NCBI GenBank assembly: GCA_905250025.1
Contig: CAJNOJ010000042.1
Location: 124,001-188,000, forward strand
DNA: 64,000 bases
Source of the DNA: Adineta ricciae
Taxonomy: Eukaryota; Rotifera; Eurotatoria; Adinetida; Adinetidae
Reading direction: 5' to 3'
Below, piece by piece: positions 35,782-46,552 of this stretch; positions within the stretch are counted from its first letter, which is position 1; each line of letters starts with the position of its first letter. The notes beneath the pieces are model-generated. The model did no database searches. It was not told the DNA's origin and was given only the letters and a program-made list of their open reading frames with translations. The translations under genes and the position numbers were made by a program.

Positions 35782-37264
35782 CGAAGGGGGTGAGAAAAAT
35801 CAAAACACAAACAATCATAACTGGTAGATCACTAAATCGAAGAAAATGAGAAGATGTCGGAGAGAAATATTAGAAGGAAAGAAAATCGAATGTTTCTGAT
35901 CACATCCGCACGCGAGCACACGTATACACATCTATAAGTATCGAAAAAATCTTCATCCTTATCTCTAGAATATTATTGAATCTGGCAAGTGAAAGAGAAA
36001 AACCTGATCTGATCAAATGTTGTAAGACATCGAAAGTTTACAAGTACATAATGCAATCAACGACGAAACACATTTTCTCCTCCCTCTCTCTCTCTCTCTC
36101 GTCGATCATCATGGTTTTCCTTATTGAAGGGAAGAAATCTTATGTGAACGTTGACCTCTCTGAAACCAAGAGAAGGCACAGTTTCGGCAAAGCTTCACAC
36201 AACTAATCATCTTTTTGGTCATAATGAAGTTCGCGGAATGGGAAAAGATGCGTCGAAGATTTCTCCTTTCATCTTATTAGAGAACAATATATATAAACTA
36301 GAGATGATTGGCATTTTCTAATAAATCCAACGAATGATAAGAGAGGCAGATGATGATACTCAATATTCCCAGACGGACAACTATCATTATCAAGGCAAAC
36401 TGACTATAAATGTCGACTTATATTGACACAGCATGCCAATACACGTAATATCAAATCTATGCCGTTATCATCTTTAGTAGTCGCGCTTATGCTTGAAAGA
36501 GTATCTTAAACTATTATCAAGATTATCATTAACATAAACGAAAAGATATTTACCGATGAAAATCAACTGCAATCTTAATATATATTTATCGGAAAATTGC
36601 GTGTGTATGATGTACACGCATGTTATTTCGCGTGATAGAAACAAAATAGACAAGAACTGTTATTAATAAATATCTAATTGAATTCTAGATCACCTATTCT
36701 CTCGATACAATAAACATCCTCTTTGATTATCACACGAATATAAACGATCGATCAATTCTTCGATATCCATTTCACGAACTATCTTCATTCATGATTTGTT
36801 TCTCAAGAATATCAATCTTACTGTGTTCAATTACATTCTAGAGATGCAATACATACCATACGAGAGAGAGATATGATGCCACAACTTCTATCTTTCCTAC
36901 CCCTAGACGCGATCCCAATTGTAGTTCATCATTAATAAACATTGAGAGGGCATGAGTGAGTGAGAGGAAATCAAATATTTGTTGGGAATAAATACGAACA
37001 CAGATGTGTTAGAAAGAATCTTTCTTTCACTTTGTATCGTGGGCATTCATTGAGTTCCATGTAACATAATGATGTCGGTGAACAAATTGCAATCAAGCGA
37101 ATAATACTGACCGCTGCCTTGCACAAACGCGTTGCAGACCAACAAAATATCACGATTGTGCCGTGCAGTAGACTATAGTGACATATGATTTGTTGTCATC
37201 ATCACTTTTCTGTTAACGTAACGAATGATCAGTAGACATTTGTATACATATAAATAGGAAACGA

Positions 37265-37294
37265 GAAGAAGAAGAAGAAGAAGAAGAAGAAGAA
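37265..37294. repeat. (GAA)n microsatellite
   Basis: About ten GAA/AAG units occur in non-coding DNA. Confidence 0.85.
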
Positions 37295-40200
37295 GGAAAG
37301 GGAAATGAGTAAAAGATCAAGAATAATTAATTCAAAGGCTTTTTGTCTCATTTTACTTCTAATGGATACTTTATGAAAATGGCTGAATTGTTCATGGAAA
37401 AAGTGATTTCTTTTCTGAACAAGTTTCCTGTTTAAAAAACTCTTCCATCTCAATTCATTTAAATTTCAACAATCGAAGAAAGTGACACGTTTCACCAACA
37501 CTCAGGCGTTGCCACTCGCACATTATATTTATAACTATCCATTGTACACATCAATAATCGACCCTAATGATCACTGTTAGACATTAATCGAGATAAGACT
37601 GTTTACAAAATAAACGGCAACTTACCTGACAGGATTAATCAACTCGCATGTAAAATTGTAAGTCAATCACTCCTGTGTATGCATCGTTGAAGTTGTGGTA
37701 ATTCTATTTGTACCAGTTAGAATATTGATTTTTGATTGGCAACGGAGTGAAGAAAAAAAAATGTAGCAGGACAAGTCCTCTGAGAAAAAGAGATAGGAAA
37801 GAAGAAAGTAAAAGGAGACGACGACGCAGAAAAAAGAAGAATATTGCTGTCTAGGAAAACGATGATCAGAAATCATTTTTCCTCTTCTCTTTCAGCAAAG
37901 TTCATCGCCACTAGCCATACTTATACTGTACCCTACTAAATATTGTATAGAAAGCAGGGGGGAAAGAAAGAAAAGAACAAGCGAGATGACAAGGTGTTTT
38001 CCTTTCGTCTCTGTATGCACACATTCCTCTGTGTCTGTTTGTTCCAGAACATACACATCAACAACAACAAACAGTGATATAGTCTGTCTACAAGCCAATC
38101 TTGATAGAGAAAGGATAACTCTAGTCGAACGTGTGAGTAACAGCAACATCATTACCCTTCGCTTTTCCTTCTTCACATCATCTCTAACAATCGACGTCAT
38201 ATTAATATGGGAAACAGATAACTGCTGTTACCATTATTATTATTACGTAGACAATGATTTACTTTGCTTCTCTATATATGATTAAATCGACAAGATCTAT
38301 GCACATTACTCACTTAATTCATGTGTGTGTAAACAATACTATGCGAAAAGAAGAAAGTCGAAGTCGATTTCGGTATCTATTTAAGGAAGACAATGATCGT
38401 TTTTCTGTCCTCTATATTCATCGTTGCCGTCATCATTTCGAAATGCATTCTCATCAGCATTGCTTTAGGCAAGTATTTTGTATCTAACATGTCAGTATGT
38501 AGTGCAATTAATCGAACGACATTAGAAATAGACGAGAGAAAAAGGGTCGGAAAGAAACAAAATCGAAACGAATCGATTTAGGCTAAACAGGAAGCAAAGA
38601 GTCTTCCTTATTCGTCGCCTTCATTGCCGTATGTAAATAGGAATCAGTGGAAATGATTGTTTCCAAAAGAGAAACTCAAACAGACAGACGCAAGCAATAC
38701 ATAAGTATAGGAGGAAATCGAAGAGATGAGAAATTAATGTTGTCGTCTGCGTATTTGATTGAACTCTATTACTTCCTCAAATTAGTTCCTTCTTTCTCGC
38801 AAAACGATCAATAAAATGATCAAGTATAAGTAGAATAAAGAAACAGAAGGAGAAATGTTTACCGCACCTGGTCCTAATACTTAGACAGTGCAATATTGTG
38901 AACAAGAAAAGACTAATTGTCAAACTTTCATCGATGTTGATAATTAAAGAAAGAGTTTTATATGAAATTTAATGTTAAATTGCAAAAGTGTCAATCTATT
39001 GCTGATCTTCTTTTGTGTGATAATAACTTTCTTCAATCAAGTTTGTCCCCCGCAAGCGAAATAATTTTCTAAGAATAAACTTTCAAAGTTAATTAGACGG
39101 GAATCTCTTGTGAAACAAAAAATCCAATAAATTGGCCAACATTACCACTTCGATTAGATTTTATGAGCTCTCTTCAACAGAGATTCAGTGCTAATCTATT
39201 GAGTACATATGAAACAAAAAAAAGGAAGAAAATTCTTTGGCATGAAATATTTATTAGATTGAATTACGTATAGAAGTCTTGTTGAGGATGTACAACCTCA
39301 CGAGAGACTTAGCTCATCGTTAATATGAAGAAAAGAGTGTTGACGGTGAAGTACCAAGTTCTACCTTTGTACAATTTACTTTCTATTTTCGAAGGAAAAC
39401 ACCTTTCCTTGGAATTAAAGTATCTCGATGAAATAAAATACATATTTTCAATAAAAACTGATTAAATATTAATTAAGTAGATAAATGAGAATTTGATCTC
39501 TGATCAATAGAGAAGGTTCCATTGGGATTGACCATAGACATTATTACTACGAAGAAGAAAAAAAACCAATATTATCACGAAAGGCTCATGCAATAGGCCT
39601 TTTATTCATGAAGATTTGAACACCAATTTCTGAACTTTGCAAAGCCCAGCCGTATGGATCATTGTCGAGGATTTGAACTGGAAAGTATCATCAACCTCCT
39701 GTTAATCTAAGCGATAGTTATAACTTCTCTCAGCATTTTCGAAGTTGTGGAAGATTTTTGCGATACTCTTTTAAAAGCTTGAAGAATCGTTGTAAAACTT
39801 TTTCAGTAAAAAGTGTCGGAGTCGAACAACTTGAACTTGACATCATTTAATTTGAAATGTAGAAATTTGTTTACTACGGCAAAGAGTTGAGTGAGTTCTT
39901 GGATGTAGCATAATTATGATCATATTTAGTAAAACTAGAAGGTTCTATGGTCTAGTTCGTTTGTCTATATGTCGCGTCACTAGTGCGTTCGCTAAAATTT
40001 CATTACAAAAAGAGTCGTGATGTGTCTCTCCAGCTTATTGCACCATCTATATTCGTAAATAGTTAAGACAATTGTCGCTTTTGCATTCTATGATGCTAAC
40101 GGTAGATATTATTATTTTTTTATGTGACAATGCTTATATTGAAACGATAAATATTCGATCATTGTCATTTTTCCTCCACGTTTGTCAAGTTTTGAAAGAA

Positions 40201-40467
40201 CGATTTCGACCTCAGAGCTATTCTCTTTCTTTGCCGTTGAATGAATACATTCATCAAACCTAGTCAAATATTACTTCGTGTAATCCGTATAAACGTCGTC
40301 GAATTACCATCTAGCTCTTCTTCTTTTCGTGTTCTTCTTACCAGCCAAACAAAGCGTTTTCACAGCACACAAATTAAGTATGTTATCAACCCGTCTTGAC
40401 ATATGCATTTTCTAAACTAGATAATCAAATATTGATTCAAAGAAAATAAACATCTTTTTCTCACGAA

Positions 40468-43400
40468 ATGCTTGATCTTCTTTCTAGATTAAATATGACT
40501 GGTCAAAATACTCAAGAAACCAAACCATTATTCGAACGTTTACCACAAACGATTGTACCAACACATTACGATTTAACTATTCAACCACACTTGAATACGT
40601 TTAAATTTAATGGCGATGTCAATATCCATTTGAAAGTAGGTGTTGTTATTGGAAACTGTGCTCATTATTTAATATACTTCCTCTTTTTCAGATCAAAGAA
40701 CCAACGAATAAAGTTGTACTTTACGCAAATGAATTAGAAGTTGACAACGCCAAAGTTAAATCGAATTCGAACGGTAAACAATAGAATTGAAAGCGCGCGG
40801 TTGACCTTGCCTTGTTTTCTCTAGACGAACAGAAAGGTACAGTCGATTATGACAAAGAAGGCGAACGCATCACCGTCAACTTCGAGAAAACGCTCGAGGT
40901 AAGGAAATCTTTTTTCGAAGAAGTATTTTCTCACTAAAGATGTGTTCATAGAAAGGTGAATACCAGTTATTTTTAAAATTTGTTGGTGAGATTAATAACC
41001 GCATGCGTGGTTTCTATCGCACAAAATATACTACACCCGATGGTAGTGAAGTTCGTTATGGAGCTAGCACACAATTTGAAGTAAGAACTCGTTTGCAAAG
41101 AATTCGAACGTTTATTTTGATATTCACCTTAGCCTGCTGATTGTCGCCAAGCATTTCCATGCTGGGATGAACCAAACTTCAAAGCTACATTTGACATCAC
41201 AATGATTACACCCAAAAATCTTCGTGCAATTTCAAATATGGTAAATCACATGTGCAGAAATTAGGTGAATTCTAACATTGTTATGATTTAGCCGATCAAA
41301 TCGGAAAGTGACTATGCAGAAGATAAGGAATGGAAAGTAACTAAATTTGATCGCACGCCAATCATGAGCACGTACCTCGTGGCTTTTGTCGTTGGTGAAT
41401 ACGACTTTGTTGAAACTACTGATTCGAATGGTGTTAGTATGAAAGTTTATACACCAGTTGGAAAGAAAGAACACGGACAATTTGCCTTGGATGTAACGTA
41501 TCGATTTGAGCCAGTCCTCGTTTTCAAGAAAGGAAGTTCTGTGTCGGTTTAGACTGGAGCTAAAATTCTACCATTTTATGCTGATTATTTCAATATTAAA
41601 TATCCAATCGCGAAAGCCGATCAAATCGCCATCGCAGATTTTGCTATGGGGTAAGGAAACTGACTGAAATCGAAATTATAGAAAGTTTGTTGTTCCCTTT
41701 TTCAGAGCTATGGAAAACTGGGGCGTAAGTGAACTAATTTGATTCTTTTTAGCTACATTGTATTATATTATTTTATCTGATCATTAGTTGATAACGTACC
41801 GTGAAACAGCACTTTTAATTGATCCAAAATTTTCTTCAATGGACACACGACAACGGGTTGCCATTGTTGTTGCTCACGAACTTGCTCATCAATGGTTTGG
41901 AAATTTAGTTGTATGTACTTTAATGACGACGATGTAGATCGTACACGATATGTTCTTTGTCTTTTAGACAATGGATTGGTGGACTGATTTATGTAAGTTG
42001 AAATAGATTTGTTATGTTTTACGAATCAATGGTATTGTTACAGGGCTCAACGAAGGATTTGCAACCTGGATCGAATATTTAGCTGTTGACAAATGCTTTC
42101 CTGAATTCGATATCTGGACGCAATTCGTTGCCGATACATTCGCGCGATTTCTCGTGCCGGATGCGTTGAAATCATCGCATCCAATCGAAGTACCAATCGG
42201 TTCGTAATCCAATCTCATTTTCATCGTGTTCTCTATTTCGCTCTATCGTTAAACAGGTCATCCAGCCGAAATCGATGAAATCTTTGATGCAATCTCATAC
42301 TCTAAAGGTTCATCTGTTATTCGTATGTTACATGATTACATTGGTGATGATGCCTTCCGCAAAGGTCTTCATAACTACTTGATTGAATACAGTTACAAGA
42401 ATACAGTGACTGAAAATCTCTGGTCACACTTAGCTAAGGCATCAAACAAACCAGTCAACGAAGTCATGTCATCGTGGACGCTTCAAATGGTATGCTGATG
42501 CCGTTAAACATATAACAAATTTACTAAACATAAAAAACATTTTCTTGTAGGGTTACCCACTTGTAACTGTAACTGAAGAACAATCAGACAAAAAGCGTGT
42601 TCTCAAAATAAAACAACAACGATTTATTGCTGATGGTAGTGCAGATGATGAAAATCTTCAATGGAAAATTCCTATTACTGTTTTCACCAAATCCAATCCA
42701 AAGAAGATTGCCCAACAGGTCCTAATGGATAAGCCTGAAATGACGATTACATTGGATAATGTTACTGAAGATGATTGGGTTAAACTGAATTTCAATTCCA
42801 TCGGTCTCTATCGTGTTAAATACGAATCCAAAACATTAGCGCGTCTCAATGAACCCATTGCTAGCAAAATAATTAGTCCACAAGATCGTCTGATGGTTCA
42901 AAATGATGTTGCTGCTCTATGCAATGCTGGTCATCAGTCATTTGTTGATTATTTGGAATTATTACCATCATTCAAAGATGAAGATAACTTCACCGTATGG
43001 AAATCGATCGGTAAGAATCGAATTCGATGAGTCTCGTTTTGAAAAATTGAATTTTAGCATCGAACATGGGTGATCTTTCATCATTACTTGAATATACAAC
43101 TTATTTTGATGAATTCAAACGATATCGTTTGAATCTCTTCTCGTCGATTCAAAAGAAACTTGGTTGGGATGCTAAACCTGGCGAAGATCCACTCTCAGCT
43201 ATGTTACGTCCAATGATTTTGGGTATTGTCGGCAAATCTGGCGATCAAGATGTGATCAGTGAAGCTAAGAAACGCTTTCAACGTCATATCGATGGTGATT
43301 TAATGGATCCCAACATTCGCGGAGCTGTTTACGTAATCGTTGCACGTTATGGAGATGAAGGCACACAAGAAGAACTTCGCCAAGTACGAACAAAGCAGTG

Positions 43401-44001
43401 CAAAGATTTCTCTTGTATCTCATAGCAATTCTTACGTTTAATTTAGTTGTTCGCTGCAGCAGACATGACCGAAGAAAAAGTTCGATTACTCCGTGCTATG
43501 GGTCAAGCAATTAAACCAAAGATTATTGAAAATACATTGAAATTCATTTTTGAAGGCGTAAGGATTTTAGATAAGAAGTGATCGAACGACTGAACTTGTT
43601 TGCGTAGGATAATGTCCGTATGCAAGATTCAATCTCTGGTCTTGTTGGTTGTACGTCAAGCCGCGACGGTCGAGACTTAGTTTGGAAATTTTTACAAGAA
43701 AACTGGAAAACACTTGTTGAACGCTTTGGTGAAAAGAGTAACTTTCTCATTGCTTTCGTTGAAGTAACGAACAAATAGCTGTATATTCGTTTCTCTCATC
43801 ATTCGTATGTTTTTCTAGTATGGTTTATCTGACTTCGCCGATGAAAAGATTGCTAGTGAAATCAAAGCATTCTTTGAATCAGTGAATACACCAATTATTG
43901 CCCGACCAGTGAAAAAAGTACTTGAAACCATTCATATGCGTTCGGAAGTTCTTAAACGCGATTCGAAAGCAATGGAAGACTTTTTAAAAAAACAGCAATA
44001 A
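40468..44001 (+). CDS. NPEPPS: Puromycin-sensitive aminopeptidase, M1 family
   Basis: This M1 zinc aminopeptidase removes N-terminal residues from peptides in the cytosol, including proteasome products. About thirteen exons join into a protein of some 860-870 residues, close to vertebrate PSA without its extra N-terminal extension. The start reads [20 protein letters not shown]; a second Met (MTGQ) ten residues on is also possible. The N-terminal beta domain starts [18 protein letters not shown]. The exopeptidase motif GAMENWG is split by an intron. The zinc site is [20 protein letters not shown] followed by WLNEGFA, giving the complete HExxH-18-E set, so the enzyme should be active. The C-terminal ERAP-type helical domain begins around [18 protein letters not shown] and ends [12 protein letters not shown]. 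No signal peptide or anchor is visible, which favours cytosolic PSA over membrane aminopeptidases. AATAAA motifs lie at about 44163. Confidence 0.93.
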
Positions 44002-45314
44002 TGTGATTATTTGATATTCAATATTCAACTTACTAATCAAGAATAGAAAACATTCGTAGAACGTCAACAATCATTTTAATTTAACCATTCCTTGTTTCAT
44101 TTATTTTATTCAACATATTTCCAGTTCTTGTCCCTTCTAGTATAAACACACGTTCTGACAACAATAAAGTCTCGAAGAAAAAAGTTCATCGAACAATAAA
44201 AATAGACTCTATCAAAGCATTATCTCATGTAGAAATATTCTTTAACATTGATAATGATTTATCGAGGAAATGAAGATGATAGACGATGCGGAAATTTCCA
44301 ATCGTATGGAAGATCGTCATTGAATCGTATTGTATTCAGTGCCACTCGAATTTCCAGGAATATATCTTCTTCCGTTCTCATTCGAATACACATAAAGACG
44401 TCATTCTTTTGTATTCGCGTTCAGCACAAGTCTAGCCTTGCATTTTCACACACACATTCATCTAGTTTTTCCTATTAATTGTCAATCACATATAATAATT
44501 TTCGTCAGTCCAAAAGAAAGAACTACTGTATGAAAGTATCTAGATAGCTAAACTGAACCTCGACATGATCTAGATCATTGAATTAGTAAGTCAATTTCCG
44601 TCGGTGATTCGTGCTCTTAAAACTTTGCCTGCGGAGAGTATAGTCAATATCGATATCAATCAATCAAAATACGTTCGTCATATCAACACATAAACGCTGC
44701 TGTCATCGTATGGCAATTGCGTTAGGAGAATCTTCATTTATAGAACTTTATCATCTCTCAGCTAGATAAAGAATTTTCATGTCAACGGAAGACAATGGTT
44801 TTAATCAACGAGTCGGCCACCTGCTGGTTGATTCTTCTACAGAATTTTGATGAAATTATTCATTCCATACAGAAAATCTTTCTGCATGATATATAATCGT
44901 TATTTCATTAATTTATTCAAAACATTACTATTTGTATCGAATTACCAATGTAATATTAGAAATAACAAACGAGATGACATCCTTTGGTGTCGACAATAAC
45001 CTTCGCGGATCTATTTGGCAATGATTATCTGTTTTCATCCAGCTTATGTAACGGTAATAATGGATTGATCGATCAAGAGAAGTTCGCCCGTTTTGCTCCA
45101 AGTAAATCGTCGACATCTGTTTCTAATGATGCTGTCTTTTTCCTGTCAACTAGGTTATAGTGACATCTATCAGCAGATCGAAAATTAATCAAGGAAACTA
45201 TCCAATCCAGACGTATTCATCTTCTCTTTACACACACACGCACGATTTTGTTTTTTTGGTCTCTCGTTTAGATTTGAACAATCCAATTTCATTTACTCAT
45301 TTTCGCTTGTCATC
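44002..45314. other. Intergenic, aminopeptidase to intronless gene
   Basis: This 1.3 kb follows the aminopeptidase and precedes the intronless gene. It contains the aminopeptidase poly(A) signals early on. I see no other gene. Confidence 0.35.
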
Positions 45315-46517
45315 ATGTCGGACAAGATTACATTTTTCGTGCCGTATCACACTGGTTATGCTCATGCTGAATTGGTTCGTTCGTTTTCATCTTATACAGA
45401 TGTTCATTTATTTATTTATAAATGGAATCCGGCACGTCAGCGTGTCCAAGAGCATTTTTCTACTGAAAATCGAATCTTTTGCCATGAATTCAGTCTCGAC
45501 AACATTCTCGCTGAGATCAACAATGCAAAGCATCGAAAAGTTGTTTTTCTCCTAACTGCCTCTACCAATTACTTATTTGGACAATTACAACTTCGCTTAT
45601 TTCGTATTCTACAACAATATATTCCATCAATAATTGATGTTTATCCAATCGGACATTGTATGTATGGTTGTCAAAGTTGTGCATATGCTTATACACACTG
45701 TCTTCCGATAACATTTACAAATTACATTCTAACGAAAGATGACGAAGTCCAATTCGAAAGAGACTTCGAAATTCTCGTTTGTCCAAGTTATTCGTTCCAA
45801 GGTGCACCATTTAGTTTCCTCTCGAACGAAGAAATTATTCAATATCTACTAACGCTGAAATATTCTCATGCAATTAAATTACACCCGTTGGCTTTAGAAA
45901 GTGACCGACATCCATTTTTGTCTTTAACTGATTTAGAACGTCAACATGTGCAGAAGTTATCCGAATCCGTGAATGTCCTTCGAAATAACCAAATAAGCAC
46001 GTTAAAGTTACTTGAACATGCGCGTGTGATTATTTGTGATTCGAATTCCTCTATTCCATTCGAAGCACTTTACTTTCAAGATAAAAAATATGTGTTCGTT
46101 TACGAAACGGAAAATGAATATGACGAACAAGATGATCGACAAAATTATTTTCATAAGTTTCAGACTGCGAAACAACTGAACGATTTAATCGAGAAATACG
46201 TTCATCAGCAACTCGAATGTAAAACAGAGAATAGCCATGAATTCTTTTTAGAAAAATACGACGAACCGACTGGAAATGAAATTGAACAGTTAGCAAATGT
46301 ACGGCAATGGACAAACTTAGACGAAGAAGAGCCAGCCGAGGAAAATTTTGATAAGAATGAAGTCAAACAAGCCGTTCAAGAAGACTTTAAATCAATTTTA
46401 ACGCCCATGGCGTTGTATGTACTAGGTGATCATACAATGTCTCAAGTAACTGAACTGCTTTTTAAAGATGATCAACAACTATTTGATACAATGCAAAATA
46501 ATGTTGATGAACTTTAG
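45315..46517 (+). CDS. Intronless protein resembling CDP-glycerol glycerophosphotransferases
   Basis: A single uninterrupted 400-residue reading frame starts MSDKITFFVPYHTGYAHAEL in a region where nearly every other gene has short introns. The C-terminal half shows the pattern of bacterial TagB/TagF-type transferases: a lysine-His-Pro motif (AIKLHPLALESD), then LKLLEHARVIICDSNSSIPF and EALYFQDKKYVFVY. That resembles the family's K-HP ... L-x-D-x-xI-D-S-S-S-x-x-FE-A-L signature, with Cys-Asp-Ser in place of the usual TDYSS. The first half looks like a Rossmann domain (VVFLLTASTNYL). These enzymes build glycerol-phosphate polymers in bacterial walls; what one would do in an animal is unknown. 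The tail is acidic (LDEEEPAEENFDKNE). The gene ends 35 nt before WDR44 on the same strand. Horizontal origin is inferred from the absence of introns and the resemblance; family membership is a hand judgement. Confidence 0.5.
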   Translation: MSDKITFFVPYHTGYAHAELVRSFSSYTDVHLFIYKWNPARQRVQEHFSTENRIFCHEFSLDNILAEINNAKHRKVVFLLTASTNYLFGQLQLRLFRILQQYIPSIIDVYPIGHCMYGCQSCAYAYTHCLPITFTNYILTKDDEVQFERDFEILVCPSYSFQGAPFSFLSNEEIIQYLLTLKYSHAIKLHPLALESDRHPFLSLTDLERQHVQKLSESVNVLRNNQISTLKLLEHARVIICDSNSSIPFEALYFQDKKYVFVYETENEYDEQDDRQNYFHKFQTAKQLNDLIEKYVHQQLECKTENSHEFFLEKYDEPTGNEIEQLANVRQWTNLDEEEPAEENFDKNEVKQAVQEDFKSILTPMALYVLGDHTMSQVTELLFKDDQQLFDTMQNNVDEL

Positions 46518-46552
46518 AATTTTGTTGTTTTTCTTCTAGATGGTTAATGTAA
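46518..46552 (+). promoter_or_regulatory. 35-nt spacer with splice-acceptor-like tract before WDR44
   Basis: Between the stop at 46517 and the WDR44 ATG at 46553 lies TTTTGTTGTTTTTCTTCTAG, a strong polypyrimidine-AG acceptor with no donor in the short space before it. It fits either a trans-splice acceptor or the end of a long 5' UTR intron skipping the upstream gene. Bdelloids are known to use spliced-leader trans-splicing. Confidence 0.5.

Larger units (their letters stand above)
34054..40467. other. Gene-poor 6.4-kb interval
   Basis: This is the longest stretch here without a supported gene. It is AT-rich with short tandem repeats (a purine GA tract near 35.56 kb, TC near 36.08 kb, GAA near 37.27 kb). 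Open frames on either strand are short and lack splice-supported continuation. The missing innexin 5' exon was sought here and not found. It may include sequence misplaced by the join at 33932. Confidence 0.45.

Noticed and set aside
37892-38200. 102-codon minus-strand frame considered as the missing innexin N-terminus or a new gene
   Set aside because: No innexin N-terminal motif and no splice partners; the opposite strand is equally open.
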